Assembly (NCBI GenBank): GCA_937920085.1
Contig: CALETE010000010.1
Coordinates: 111,637-175,636 of the forward strand
Reading direction: 5' to 3'
DNA: 64,000 nt
DNA from: an uncultured Alphaproteobacteria bacterium
GTDB lineage: Bacteria > Pseudomonadota > Alphaproteobacteria > Caulobacterales > Caulobacteraceae
In this document: positions 46,854 to 55,098 of the stretch, one piece after another
Numbering within the stretch: the stretch's first letter is position 1
Layout: each line of letters opens with the position of its first letter
Notes under the pieces: generated by a model
What the model saw: only the letters and a program-made list of their open reading frames with translations
Databases searched by the model: none
Told to the model about the DNA's origin: nothing
Program-made: the position numbers and the translations under genes

Positions 46854-48062
46854 TTACCGGCCTTTGGGTTTCAGGGCTGGACGCAGGGGTGCCAAACGTC
46901 CGTCGCTTGACTGGGCCACGATCCCAGCTAATCGCGCGACCAGGGGGTAAACATCCACATTGTCGAAGGTCGCAAGGCGGACACCGGCCTTGAAGGCCGG
47001 GCCATGGGCCACAAAAACGGCTGCCATTTCCGGAGCCGCCGGATCAAAACCGTGGGTCCCCTTTTCAAGATAGTTTGGCTTGCGCGCCCGACTGTAGACC
47101 GTCCATCCCGTTTGCGGCAGGCAAAAGATCGGCGCGACCCGCGGGTTATGGCCATAGTGGAACCGGGCGGGAAACTGGCCCCTGCGCCAGCAGGTCAGAT
47201 GATCGTGCGACCCAACCAGGGCCTTGTCCACAACCGCTTCCTGGCCCGGCAGCGGGATAATGGTCATGAAAGCTCCGGCGGCAAGGGTGCGGAAGGTTCC
47301 AGCCGGAACATGGTCTTCAATAAAGAGTTCGCGATCTCCTGAAACCGCTGCCATGCCGTGGTCGGCAACGACGACGATATTGGCCTCGAGATTACGGGCC
47401 TTGAGCCCGGCCTCCAGCCTCCCGATCGCAGCATCCACCCGTGTGGCGGCCGCATTGACCTCGGCAGACTCCGGGCCATAGGTATGGCCCATAGTATCCA
47501 CATCATCGAAATAGAGGGTGATGAACTGCGGTCTCTGGTCCGAGGGCAGATCTGCCCAAGACAGCACCTGATCCACCCGAGACTCAGCGCTTTTGGACTG
47601 GTCAAAGGGCAACCACAGACTGGGCCTTACCCCATGCACCGCTGCTTCGGACCCCGGCCAGAACATGGTGGCAGACCGGATACCTGCCTTTTCAGCGGTC
47701 ACCCAAAGTGGCTCGCCCTGGTCCCACCAACGACGATCAACGACCGCATCGTGGTTTGACATTCGGAACGAGACCCCAGGAATTGCTGGGTCTTCCATAT
47801 TGTTATCGACGATACCGTTACGATCCGGCCGCAGACCGGTGATCAGGGCATAGTGATTGGGGAAGGTCTTGGACGGGAAGGAAGGCCGCATGGCCGCCGA
47901 AGCTCCGCCTGCCGCCATGGCAGACATGGTCGGGGTCACCCCGCGTCCGAGATAGTCCGCCCGGAACCCATCGATCGAGATCAGGACAGTCAGGGGACGG
48001 GCCAGGGTGGAACTGGCCGCCAGGGCGAAGCAGGAAGCGATCAGAATTAGGATTTTGCGCAT
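46854..48062 (-). CDS. Secreted ectonucleotide pyrophosphatase/phosphodiesterase (NPP) family protein
   Basis: The 402-residue protein has a signal peptide (cleavage about residue 21) and an alkaline phosphatase-superfamily fold of the NPP type. Metal and nucleophile residues are visible: D31 in LISIDGFRADYL, the nucleophile T66 in PSFPSKTFPNHYALITG, DDVDTMGHTYGP, VVADHGMA and a late KGTHGF. NPP enzymes cleave nucleotide pyrophosphates or phosphodiesters outside the cytoplasm. Its 3' end faces the second MFS gene on the same strand (70 bp). Confidence 0.92.
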   Translation of the reverse strand: MRKILILIASCFALAASSTLARPLTVLISIDGFRADYLGRGVTPTMSAMAAGGASAAMRPSFPSKTFPNHYALITGLRPDRNGIVDNNMEDPAIPGVSFRMSNHDAVVDRRWWDQGEPLWVTAEKAGIRSATMFWPGSEAAVHGVRPSLWLPFDQSKSAESRVDQVLSWADLPSDQRPQFITLYFDDVDTMGHTYGPESAEVNAAATRVDAAIGRLEAGLKARNLEANIVVVADHGMAAVSGDRELFIEDHVPAGTFRTLAAGAFMTIIPLPGQEAVVDKALVGSHDHLTCWRRGQFPARFHYGHNPRVAPIFCLPQTGWTVYSRARKPNYLEKGTHGFDPAAPEMAAVFVAHGPAFKAGVRLATFDNVDVYPLVARLAGIVAQSSDGRLAPLRPALKPKGR

Positions 48063-48108
48063 GCCAATTCCTAACCGGAATTTATGACGCCTGCCTACGT
48101 CTCAAACG

Positions 48109-48137
48109 CAAAAACCCCGGATGTTGCCATCCGGGGT
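48109..48137 (-). terminator. Rho-independent terminator of the ribosomal alpha operon (after rplQ)
   Basis: Read leftward, stem ACCCCGGATG / CATCCGGGGT (arms 48128-48137 and 48114-48123) with a 4-nt loop is followed by TTTTT. It lies 31 bp after the rplQ stop and ends the long ribosomal protein transcript. Confidence 0.93.
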
Positions 48138-48168
48138 CTTGAACTTGGTCTCTAAAGACAATCTCGAC

Positions 48169-48585
48169 TTATTCGTCGCCGAAGCTGGAAACCTGGACCG
48201 GACCAGAGTCCTTACCCTTTTCCGAAGGATCGCGATCCACAAACTCGATAACGGCCATGGCAGCATTGTCGCCGTGGCGGAAACCGGCCTTCAGAACCCG
48301 GGTATATCCACCCAGACGATCCTTGTAGCGCGGGCCCAAGGTGGCGAAGAGCTTGCCGACCTGTTCAACATCGCGCACCTGGCTGATCGCTTGGCGGCGG
48401 GCATGCAAGCTGCCACGCTTAGCAAGGGTCACCAGCTTTTCGACAACCGGACGCAATTCCTTGGCCTTAGGCAAGGTGGTCACGATCTGCTCGTGCTTGA
48501 TCAGGCTGGCCGCCATATTGGCGAACATTGCCGTCCGGTGAGCCGTGGTGCGGCCCAATTTACGGTGCGCGGAACCGTGGCGCAT
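48169..48585 (-). CDS. rplQ: Ribosomal protein L17 (bL17)
   Basis: L17 lies near the exit tunnel of the large subunit. The 138-residue product starts MRHGSAHRKLGRTTAHR, the standard N-terminus, with AGGAG upstream of ATG 48583-48585. It has an acidic extension (KGKDSGPVQVSSFGDE) beyond the E. coli length (127). A longer frame upstream is non-coding. It is the last gene of the alpha operon, before the terminator. Confidence 0.97.
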   Translation of the reverse strand: MRHGSAHRKLGRTTAHRTAMFANMAASLIKHEQIVTTLPKAKELRPVVEKLVTLAKRGSLHARRQAISQVRDVEQVGKLFATLGPRYKDRLGGYTRVLKAGFRHGDNAAMAVIEFVDRDPSEKGKDSGPVQVSSFGDE

Positions 48586-48602
48586 GGGAAGTCTCCTAAC
48601 AG

Positions 48603-48626
48603 GCGGGGCGTCTCGCGACGCGCCGC
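48603..48626 (-). other. GC-rich hairpin between rpoA and rplQ
   Basis: Arms 48603-48612 and 48617-48626 pair over ten positions with one mismatch and a 4-nt loop, in the 46-bp gap between the rpoA stop and the rplQ start. No T-run follows, so it is more likely an mRNA stability or processing element than a terminator. Confidence 0.45.
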
Positions 48627-48631
48627 AGGGA

Positions 48632-49648
48632 TTACATCTGGTCTTCGAACTTCTTGGCCAGCTCTTCGATATTCTCAGGCGGCCAGTTGGGCACGTCCAT
48701 CCCAAGATGCAGGTTCATGCCAGCCAGCACTTCCTTGATCTCGTTCAGGGACTTGCGTCCGAAGTTCGGGGTGCGGAGCATCTCGGCTTCGGTTTTTTGG
48801 ATCAAATCGCCGATATAGACGATGTTGTCGTTCTTCAGGCAGTTGGCCGACCGGACCGACAGTTCCAACTCGTCGACCTTCTTCAAGAGCGCCGGATTGA
48901 AGGGCAGTTCAGGCTTGGACTCGCCTTCCACCTTCTTCTTGGGCTCTTCGAAGGTGATGAAGATTTGCAGTTGGTCTTGCAGGATACGGGCGGCATAGGC
49001 CACCGCGTCCACCGGCGAAATCGCGCCGTTGGTTTCGATATCCATGACCAGCTTATCGTAATCGAGGCTCTGGCCCTGACGGGTAGGCTCAACACGATAG
49101 GCCACGCGCTTCACCGGCGAATAGAGGCTGTCCACGGCGATCAGGCCGATGGGCGCGTCTTCCGGACGGTTCTGCTCGGAAGGCACATAGCCCTTGCCGT
49201 TCTGAACCGTGAATTCCATCCGCACTGTTGCACCGTCGTCCAGGGTGCAGAGCACGTGGTCTGGGTTCAGGACTTCGATCTCGGACCCTGTGTCGATTTG
49301 ACCGGCGGTCACAGGGCCAGGGCCTGTTGCGCGCAACGTCATGCGACGAGGGCCTTCGGAATGCATCCGAAGCGCCAGCTGCTTAATGTTCAATACGATA
49401 TCGACGACGTCTTCACGGACGCCCTCAAGCGAGGAGAACTCGTGGACCGCGCCATCAATCTGCACGGCCGTAACAGCGGCCCCTTGCAGGGAAGACAGCA
49501 AAACGCGACGCAGGCTATTGCCTAGGGTCACGCCAAAGCCGCGCTCCAGAGGTTCAGCAATCAGACGGGCCTTGCGGTTCGCGTCTGCGCCAAGCTCAAT
49601 GAGCGGCTTTTCGGGACGGGTAAGCTCGTTCCAGTTTCTCTCGATCAC
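48632..49648 (-). CDS. rpoA: RNA polymerase alpha subunit
   Basis: The alpha dimer nucleates RNA polymerase assembly and binds UP elements and activators. The 338-residue protein has the N-terminal assembly domain (RKARLIAEPLERGFGVTLGN, LRRVLLSSLQGAAV), a linker (about 235-260) and the C-terminal domain (ELSVRSANCLKNDNIVYIGD, LRTPNFGRKSLNEIKEVL). The start is GTG at 49648 (MIERNWNELTRPEK), with GAGGGA upstream. It lies between rpsK and rplQ. Confidence 0.97.
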   Translation of the reverse strand: MIERNWNELTRPEKPLIELGADANRKARLIAEPLERGFGVTLGNSLRRVLLSSLQGAAVTAVQIDGAVHEFSSLEGVREDVVDIVLNIKQLALRMHSEGPRRMTLRATGPGPVTAGQIDTGSEIEVLNPDHVLCTLDDGATVRMEFTVQNGKGYVPSEQNRPEDAPIGLIAVDSLYSPVKRVAYRVEPTRQGQSLDYDKLVMDIETNGAISPVDAVAYAARILQDQLQIFITFEEPKKKVEGESKPELPFNPALLKKVDELELSVRSANCLKNDNIVYIGDLIQKTEAEMLRTPNFGRKSLNEIKEVLAGMNLHLGMDVPNWPPENIEELAKKFEDQM

Positions 49649-49674
49649 GGATAGGTGTCCCTCGAACGCAGGAT

Positions 49675-49702
49675 CGCCGGACGCGACATACGCGGTCCGG
49701 CG
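49675..49702 (-). other. Hairpin in the rpsK-rpoA gap
   Basis: Perfect 8-bp arms CGCCGGAC (49675-49682) and GTCCGGCG (49695-49702), extendable by GCG/CGC with one bulge, lie in the 80-bp gap upstream of the GTG start of rpoA. No T-run follows. It may modulate rpoA translation or transcript processing. Confidence 0.5.
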
Positions 49703-49728
49703 TGGGAGTATTGCAGTGCTTACGTACT

Positions 49729-50118
49729 CTAGACGCGCCGGCGCTTTGGCGGACGGCAGCCATTGTGCGGAATGGGTGTCACGTCCCGAATGGTCGTGAT
49801 GGTCATTCCAACAGCCTGCAGAGCACGCAGCGCCGATTCACGGCCCGAACCCGGACCTGAAACATTGACCTCAAGGGTCTTGACGCCGTGCTCCGCAGCC
49901 TTACGGCCTGCATCTTCCGCTGCCATCTGGGCGGCGTAGGGAGTCGACTTCCGAGAACCCTTGAAACCCATCATGCCAGCCGAGGACCACGAAATCGTGT
50001 TGCCCTGAGCATCGGTGATGGTGATCATGGTGTTGTTGAACGAGGCGTTCACATGCGCCACGCCCGAAGTGATGTTTTTGCGTTCGCGCCTTTTGACGCG
50101 CGCTGGTTCTTTGGCCAT
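49729..50118 (-). CDS. rpsK: Ribosomal protein S11 (uS11)
   Basis: S11 forms part of the platform of the small subunit, near the mRNA exit. The 129-residue product is normal length and ends with the conserved basic tail GCRPPKRRRV, after ITTIRDVTPIPHNG. The core GMMGFKGSRKSTPYAAQMAA is typical. It follows rpsM by 12 bp. Confidence 0.98.
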   Translation of the reverse strand: MAKEPARVKRRERKNITSGVAHVNASFNNTMITITDAQGNTISWSSAGMMGFKGSRKSTPYAAQMAAEDAGRKAAEHGVKTLEVNVSGPGSGRESALRALQAVGMTITTIRDVTPIPHNGCRPPKRRRV

Positions 50119-50130
50119 CGCTGAGCTCTC

Positions 50131-50499
50131 TTACTTTTTCTTGCCGGCGATCGGCTTGGCTGGGCCCTTGCGGGTCCGAGCGTTTGTATGGGTGCGCTGA
50201 CCACGGACCGGAAGGCCCTTACGGTGACGCAGGCCGCGATAGCAGGCCAGATCCATCAAACGCTTGATGCTGACTGCCGTCTCACGACGCAGATCGCCTT
50301 CCACCGTGTAGTCACGGTCGATGGTTTCACGGATTTGCAGCACCTCGGCGTCAGTGAGTTGATTGACGCGGCGAGCCGCCTCAATTCCAACCTTGCTGAC
50401 AATCTCGGCGGCCTTAGCCTGACCGATGCCATGGATGTACTGCAGCGCGATGACGACGCGCTTGTTAGTCGGGATGTTTACGCCGGCGATACGGGCCAC
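50131..50499 (-). CDS. rpsM: Ribosomal protein S13 (uS13)
   Basis: S13 contacts the P-site tRNA and bridges to the large subunit. The 122-residue product starts with GTG at 50497-50499 (reading MARIAGVNIPTNKRVV) with AGGAGA upstream. An apparent upstream ATG would add 22 residues never seen in S13, so it is rejected. The basic C-terminus RTRKGPAKPIAGKKK is typical. It is the first gene of the rpsM-rpsK-rpoA-rplQ unit, with its own promoter upstream. Confidence 0.97.
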   Translation of the reverse strand: MARIAGVNIPTNKRVVIALQYIHGIGQAKAAEIVSKVGIEAARRVNQLTDAEVLQIRETIDRDYTVEGDLRRETAVSIKRLMDLACYRGLRHRKGLPVRGQRTHTNARTRKGPAKPIAGKKK

Positions 50500-50594
50500 G
50501 TCTGGTATTCTCCTGGTCACGCAGAGATGCGCGAACAACGCCCTAGCTAAGAATTTAGCCAGCACGTCCCTCGCGCTTTTCGCGGAAGCGGCCC

Positions 50595-50622
50595 GTTATA
50601 GGGATAGTTGCGTTTCCGTCAA
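50595..50622 (-). promoter_or_regulatory. Promoter of the rpsM-rpsK-rpoA-rplQ unit
   Basis: Read leftward, TTGACG (50617-50622) and TATAAC (50595-50600) are 16 bp apart, a close match to a housekeeping promoter. It lies about 95 bp before the rpsM start, in the 182-bp gap after adk. A small hairpin (GCTAA-GAAT-TTAGC, 50546-50559) follows in the leader. Confidence 0.75.
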
Positions 50623-50681
50623 TGCCGCTCTTTAGCAGAAATGAAGGAATTCGCATCTCGCCCCTGGGCGATTCCGCGGGT

Positions 50682-51254
50682 CTAGGTCTTTGAGCCTTCC
50701 AAAGCCGCTTCAATTGCCGCAGCGACGGCGTCCACCGCCCCCATACCGTCAACTTCCACAAGCTTCTTCTGGTCCAAATAGTAGGGCAGCAAAGGCGCTG
50801 TCTGGTCGTTATAGGCGGCCAGGCGGACCTTGAAGCTGTCGGGATTATCATCAGGGCGACCTGACTCGGCGAATCGACCGGCGATCCGCGTCATAAGTGC
50901 CTCGTCGTCGACCTTAAGCCGAATAACCAAATTGATCGGGCGGTTACGCTTGGCCAGCATAGCATCTAGCGCCTGGGCCTGGGCCAGAGTCCGGGGAAAC
51001 CCGTCAAATATGGCACCCCCAGCCGCTTCGGTCTCAGGCAGGCGATCCTCGATCAGAGCGATGACGATTTCGTCTGTTACGAGCTCTCCGCGTTGCATAA
51101 CGCCTTCCACGCGCTTGCCGAGTTCAGAGCCCGAGGCAATCGCCGCGCGCAACATGTCGCCCGTGGAGAGTTGAACCATCTTCCGGTCTTCAACGAGGCG
51201 TTTGGCTTGCGTGCCCTTGCCCGCGCCGGGTGGTCCAAACAGGATCAAATTCAT
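50682..51254 (-). CDS. adk: Adenylate kinase
   Basis: Adk interconverts ATP, AMP and ADP. The 190-residue protein has the P-loop GPPGAGKGT (7-15) and the DGFPRTLAQAQAL motif. It is the short type: the LID region (GRFAESGRPDDNPDSFKVRL) lacks the zinc or beta-hairpin insertion of the 214-residue E. coli enzyme, as usual in Alphaproteobacteria. It sits between secY and rpsM, a common spot in this cluster. Confidence 0.97.
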   Translation of the reverse strand: MNLILFGPPGAGKGTQAKRLVEDRKMVQLSTGDMLRAAIASGSELGKRVEGVMQRGELVTDEIVIALIEDRLPETEAAGGAIFDGFPRTLAQAQALDAMLAKRNRPINLVIRLKVDDEALMTRIAGRFAESGRPDDNPDSFKVRLAAYNDQTAPLLPYYLDQKKLVEVDGMGAVDAVAAAIEAALEGSKT

Positions 51255-51318
51255 CGCTTAAATGTCCCCTCCCCGCCGAACCCACCCCCGTGGGCGACGA
51301 AATTATAGTGCGACAGGT

Positions 51319-52668
51319 CTAACGCCCGCGCCCGCCCCGTAATTTAGACTTCTTGATAAGCCCGTCATACTGGTGGGCCAAAAGGTGGGATTGAATTTGA
51401 GTGACCGTATCCATGGTCACACTGACCACGATCAAGATCGAGGTGCCGCCGAGATAGAAAGGCGCATGATAGGCAGAAATCAGGATCTCGGGCACGAGAC
51501 AGACCACGGCGATATAAGCCGCACCCACCACGGTGAGCCGGGTCAGAACATAATCCAAATACTCAGCTGTCCGCTTCCCAGGCCGGATGCCAGGCAAGAA
51601 GCCCCCATACTTGCGCAGGTTCTCTGCCGTATCTTCCGGATTGAAGACCACAGAGGTGTAGAAGAAGCAGAAGAAAACGATCAGCAGGCCATAGAGCACC
51701 ATGAAGAGGGGCTGGCCGTGCTGGAGTTGTCCGACCGCCAGAGGCAGCCACTGCAACTGACTGGGCAGGTTCGCGCTCGCCAAAAAGCTCATCGCCGTCG
51801 CTGGCAACAGCAGCAGGGACGAGGCAAAGATCGGCGGAATGACCCCAGAGGTATTGACCTTCAGGGGCATGAAGGAGGTATCGCCCCCAAACATGCGGTT
51901 TCCCTGTTGGCGCTTGGGATACTGTACCAAGAGCCGGCGCTGGGACCGTTCCATAAAGACGATGGCCAAGATGGCACCAATGGCCACGCCAAGAATGGCC
52001 ACCCCGCCCACGGCAGACATCTGCCCGGTCTGCATGACTGTCAAAAGTTGAAGAATGCCGGTCGGCAAATTGGCGACAATGCCTGCGAAGATCAGCAGGG
52101 ACACGCCGTTGCCAACACCGCGGCTAGTAATCTGCTCACCCAGCCACATCAGGAAGAGGGTTCCACCCGTCAGGGTGACGACCGTCGAGATAATAAAGAA
52201 CGGGCCGGGATTGATCACCAGACCAGGGCTTGCCTGAAGGCCCGAGGCGATGGCGAAGGACTGAAGCAGGGCCAGAACGACCGTCAAATAACGGGTATAC
52301 TGGTTCATGGTCTTGCGACCCGCCTCCCCGCCTTCCTTGCGCATCTTTTCCCACGGCGGATACACCGTGCCGAGCAGTTGCACGATGATCGAGGCCGAAA
52401 TGTAGGGGCTGACGTTTAGAGAGAAGACGGCCATGCGCTGAACTGCGCCGCCGGAGAACATGTTGAACATGCCCAGAATGCCCTTGGATTGGCTTTCAAA
52501 GGCATGAGCAAAGGCAACGGTATCGATCCCCGGGATCGGCAAATAGGTTCCGAGCCGGTAGACCACCAGGGCCAACAAGGTGAAATAGATCCGATTGTGA
52601 AGCTCCGTCGCCTTTTGAAAGGAGCCGAAGTTCATATTGGCGGCGAGCTGTTCGGCGGCCGAAGCCAT
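51319..52668 (-). CDS. secY: Protein translocase channel SecY
   Basis: SecY is the channel of the Sec machinery. The 449-residue protein has about ten membrane helices, the conserved YRLGTYLPIPGID in helix 1, and the SPYISASIIVQLL segment in helix 2. TGAGG precedes ATG 52666-52668. The gap upstream to rplO is 144 bp, the longest inside this operon apart from the adk-rpsM gap, and could hold an extra promoter, though none is clear. secD, secF and yajC are also in this window, about 40 kb away. Confidence 0.98.
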   Translation of the reverse strand: MASAAEQLAANMNFGSFQKATELHNRIYFTLLALVVYRLGTYLPIPGIDTVAFAHAFESQSKGILGMFNMFSGGAVQRMAVFSLNVSPYISASIIVQLLGTVYPPWEKMRKEGGEAGRKTMNQYTRYLTVVLALLQSFAIASGLQASPGLVINPGPFFIISTVVTLTGGTLFLMWLGEQITSRGVGNGVSLLIFAGIVANLPTGILQLLTVMQTGQMSAVGGVAILGVAIGAILAIVFMERSQRRLLVQYPKRQQGNRMFGGDTSFMPLKVNTSGVIPPIFASSLLLLPATAMSFLASANLPSQLQWLPLAVGQLQHGQPLFMVLYGLLIVFFCFFYTSVVFNPEDTAENLRKYGGFLPGIRPGKRTAEYLDYVLTRLTVVGAAYIAVVCLVPEILISAYHAPFYLGGTSILIVVSVTMDTVTQIQSHLLAHQYDGLIKKSKLRGGRGR

Positions 52669-52812
52669 TTAGAACCTCACGGATTGATCAGATCATACAT
52701 AAGGGGTCTGTCGCCGTCTGTCATCCAGCCAACGAACCCAATAATCCGAATACGCCACAGTTTTGGACCAGCCCTTAGAACGAGGCCCAAACCAGGTGGC
52801 GAACTGCGGAAT

Positions 52813-53325
52813 TTAGGCCTTAACCTTCTTTTGCAGCTTGCCCTTGGGGGCATCGCTTTCCACCGGCGCAGTCAGGGTGATGCTACCCCCAGCCTTCTCG
52901 ACGGCGGCAACGGCTGCAGCAGACGCGCCGTACACAGTGATATTAAGCTTGGAGGTAAGCTCACCCTTGGCCAGCAGGCGGACACCATCAAGTTCGCGAC
53001 GAACAATGCCGCTGGCGATCAGGACCTCGGCGTTAATGGGGGCCTTGGCATCCAGCTTACCGGCAGCAATGGCTTGCTCCAGGCGCCAGAGGTTCACTTC
53101 GGCGAACTTCAGAGCGTCAGGATTGTTGAAACCGCGCTTAGGCATACGCATGTGAAGGGGCATCTGGCCGCCTTCGAAACCTGCAATGGCCACACCGGAG
53201 CGGGCTTTTTGGCCCTTGACGCCGCGACCGGCAGTCTTGCCCTTGCCCGAACCTGGGCCACGGCCAACGCGCATACGGTTCTTGGTGGAACCCTCGCGGG
53301 GGGAAAGCTCATTGAGCTTGGTCAT
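52813..53325 (-). CDS. rplO: Ribosomal protein L15 (uL15)
   Basis: L15 is a late-assembling large-subunit protein with a long N-terminal extension into rRNA (GRGPGSGKGKTAGRGVKGQK). The product has 170 residues against 144 in E. coli; the extra length is mostly in the C-terminal half, ending SDAPKGKLQKKVKA. It is preceded by a hairpin-rich 82-bp gap after rpmD. Confidence 0.97.
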   Translation of the reverse strand: MTKLNELSPREGSTKNRMRVGRGPGSGKGKTAGRGVKGQKARSGVAIAGFEGGQMPLHMRMPKRGFNNPDALKFAEVNLWRLEQAIAAGKLDAKAPINAEVLIASGIVRRELDGVRLLAKGELTSKLNITVYGASAAAVAAVEKAGGSITLTAPVESDAPKGKLQKKVKA

Positions 53326-53359
53326 AGACGCCTCTCCTTGGAGATCAATCGCCGGACAG

Positions 53360-53399
53360 AGCCGACTCGGCTGAATGGAAACCGCCTCCGAAGAGGCGG
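53360..53399 (-). other. Two stem-loops in the rpmD-rplO gap, one with a UUCG tetraloop
   Basis: Read leftward, CCGCCTC-TTCG-GAGGCGG (53382-53399) is a perfect 7-bp stem closed by a C(UUCG)G tetraloop, one of the most stable RNA loops, and is followed by TTTCC. Then comes AGCCGA-N-TCGGCT (53360-53372). They lie 9-48 nt after the rpmD stop. The first could slow or partly end transcription, or protect upstream mRNA. Confidence 0.6.
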
Positions 53400-53407
53400 C
53401 TAGATGC

Positions 53408-53584
53408 TTAGCTTACAACTTCGACCAGGTGGTGAACCTTGGCGATCATACCGCGAACCGAAGGGGTGTCCTCCAGGATCGAGGTCCGGCCAATACGGTT
53501 CAGACCCAGGCCCACCAGGGTGGCCCGTTGGTCCTTCTTCCGACGGATCGGACTGCCAGTTTGGCGAACAGTGACTTGAGCCAT
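53408..53584 (-). CDS. rpmD: Ribosomal protein L30 (uL30)
   Basis: The 58-codon gene runs from ATG 53582-53584 to TAA 53408-53410. The product starts MAQVTVRQTGSPIRRKKDQR, has the family centre LVGLGLNRIGRTSILEDTPS, and ends VHHLVEVVS. Length and sequence are standard for L30. It lies 3 bp after rpsE, in the normal spc order. Confidence 0.97.
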   Translation of the reverse strand: MAQVTVRQTGSPIRRKKDQRATLVGLGLNRIGRTSILEDTPSVRGMIAKVHHLVEVVS

Positions 53585-53587
53585 GGA

Positions 53588-54193
53588 CTATTCTCCGTCA
53601 GCGGCAGCCACGGCTGCGCCATCGGCACGACGGCCGAGCACATCCGAAACCTTCTTGCCGCGCTTGTTGGCGACCTGACGGGGTGAAGACTGAGCCTTCA
53701 GCGCCTGGAAGGTCGCGCGCACCATGTTGTAGGGGTTGGAAGATCCGACCGACTTACCGACAACGTCCTGAACCCCGAGGGTTTCAAGCACCGCACGCAT
53801 AGGACCGCCGGCGATCACGCCTGTACCGGGAGGTGCCGAGCGAACCATGACCTTGCCAGCGCCCCAACGGCCGTTACCGTCGTGATGCAGGGTGCGGCTC
53901 TCGCGAAGCGGCACGCGGATCATGGACTTCTTGGCTTCTTCCGTCGCCTTGCGAATGGCCTCGGGAACTTCCCGCGCCTTACCATGACCAAAGCCAACCC
54001 GGCCCTTTTGGTCACCAACGACCATCAAGGCAGCGAATGAGAACCTACGGCCCCCCTTCACGGTGGCGGCAACACGATTGATGTGCACCAATTTTTCGAC
54101 GATGTCGGACTCGGCGCGCTCTTCCGTCGGAGCGTTCCGATCGCGACCCCTGCGAGGACCGCCTTCGCCGCGTTGTTCGTTTCCACGAGCCAT
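53588..54193 (-). CDS. rpsE: Ribosomal protein S5 (uS5)
   Basis: S5 helps accuracy and mRNA unwinding at the entry site. The product has 201 residues against 167 in E. coli, with a charged, arginine-rich N-terminal extension before the core ESDIVEKLVHINRVAATVKG. The conserved KGRVGFGHGKAREVPEAIRK and GVIAGGPMRAVLETLGVQDV are present. It is followed by rpmD after 3 bp. Confidence 0.97.
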   Translation of the reverse strand: MARGNEQRGEGGPRRGRDRNAPTEERAESDIVEKLVHINRVAATVKGGRRFSFAALMVVGDQKGRVGFGHGKAREVPEAIRKATEEAKKSMIRVPLRESRTLHHDGNGRWGAGKVMVRSAPPGTGVIAGGPMRAVLETLGVQDVVGKSVGSSNPYNMVRATFQALKAQSSPRQVANKRGKKVSDVLGRRADGAAVAAADGE

Positions 54194-54203
54194 CAGCTTA
54201 CCC

Positions 54204-54560
54204 CTAGAAGTTCAAGCCGGCTTCGCGCGCGGCGTCGGCAAGGGCTTTCACCCGGCCGTGATACATGTAGCCGCCACGATCGAAAACGACGTCCTTGACG
54301 CCCTTTTCCATCGCGCGTTGAGCGACCAGCGCGCCAACGCGAGCAGCAGCGTCCTTGTCCGAGCCCTTGGTCTTGCCTTCACCTTCAAGGGAAGACGCCG
54401 CAGCCAAGGTCACACCCGCCTTATCATCAATGATCTGGGCGTAGATGTTCTTCGACGAACGGAAAACCGACAGGCGCGGACGCCCGTTAGCCAGGGAGCG
54501 AAGGCGAATACGGGTGCGCTCGGCGCGCCGCTTCGCAGAATCTCTGTGAGAAATAGCCAT
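54204..54560 (-). CDS. rplR: Ribosomal protein L18 (uL18)
   Basis: L18 binds 5S rRNA with L5. The 118-residue product has the basic N-terminus typical of the family (RRAERTRIRLRSLANGRPRL), SVFRSSKNIYAQIIDD, and ends VKALADAAREAGLNF. Length is normal. It lies 3 bp from rplF and 10 bp from rpsE. Confidence 0.97.
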   Translation of the reverse strand: MAISHRDSAKRRAERTRIRLRSLANGRPRLSVFRSSKNIYAQIIDDKAGVTLAAASSLEGEGKTKGSDKDAAARVGALVAQRAMEKGVKDVVFDRGGYMYHGRVKALADAAREAGLNF

Positions 54561-54563
54561 GAC

Positions 54564-55097
54564 CTACTTCTTCTTGCCTTCCTTGCGGCGAACCTTCTCG
54601 CCGGCATAACGCACGCCCTTACCCTTATAGGGTTCCGGGGGACGGATACGACGGATACGGGACGCGATTTCACCGACGGCTTGCTTGTCGATGCCGCTGA
54701 TCTTGATTTCAGTCTGCTTCGGGACCGCAAAAGTAATCCCCGCCGGCGGCGGTAGATCAACATCATGGCTGAAGCCGAGTTGCAGGGACAGATCCACGCC
54801 CTTCATCGCCGCACGATAACCGACGCCGACCAGTTCCAAGGTTTCTTCAAACCCGGTGGTGACGCCGATCACCATATTGGCGATCAGAGTGCGAGAGAGA
54901 CCCCACATGGCCTGAGCCCGTGTCGACTCGACGCGCTTCGATAGGGTCAGTTCCCCACCATCCTGCTTGACCTCAATCTCTTCGGCGACGGTCCAGGAAA
55001 GGTTCCCCTTAGGGCCCTTCACAGCAACTGTCTGCCCGTCGATTGTGACGGTCACGCCTGCCGGAACCGGCACAGCCTTCTTTCCGATCCGCGACAT
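54564..55097 (-). CDS. rplF: Ribosomal protein L6 (uL6)
   Basis: L6 sits near the factor-binding site of the large subunit. The 177-residue product begins MSRIGKKAVPVPAGVTVTID at ATG 55095-55097; an upstream in-frame start at 55142 lies inside rpsH and is rejected. The C-terminal EPYKGKGVRYAGEKVRRKEG is the standard L6 end. The gap to rpsH is 1 bp. Confidence 0.97.
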   Translation of the reverse strand: MSRIGKKAVPVPAGVTVTIDGQTVAVKGPKGNLSWTVAEEIEVKQDGGELTLSKRVESTRAQAMWGLSRTLIANMVIGVTTGFEETLELVGVGYRAAMKGVDLSLQLGFSHDVDLPPPAGITFAVPKQTEIKISGIDKQAVGEIASRIRRIRPPEPYKGKGVRYAGEKVRRKEGKKK

Positions 55098-55098
55098 C

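Noticed and set aside
50500..50565. Longer S13 starting at an upstream ATG
   Set aside because: It would add 22 residues not found in S13 proteins; GTG 50499 gives the standard N-terminus and has AGGAGA upstream.
50658..50671. TCGCC-CCTG-GGCGA as terminator after adk
   Set aside because: The stem is short and has no T-run; the gap instead contains a promoter.
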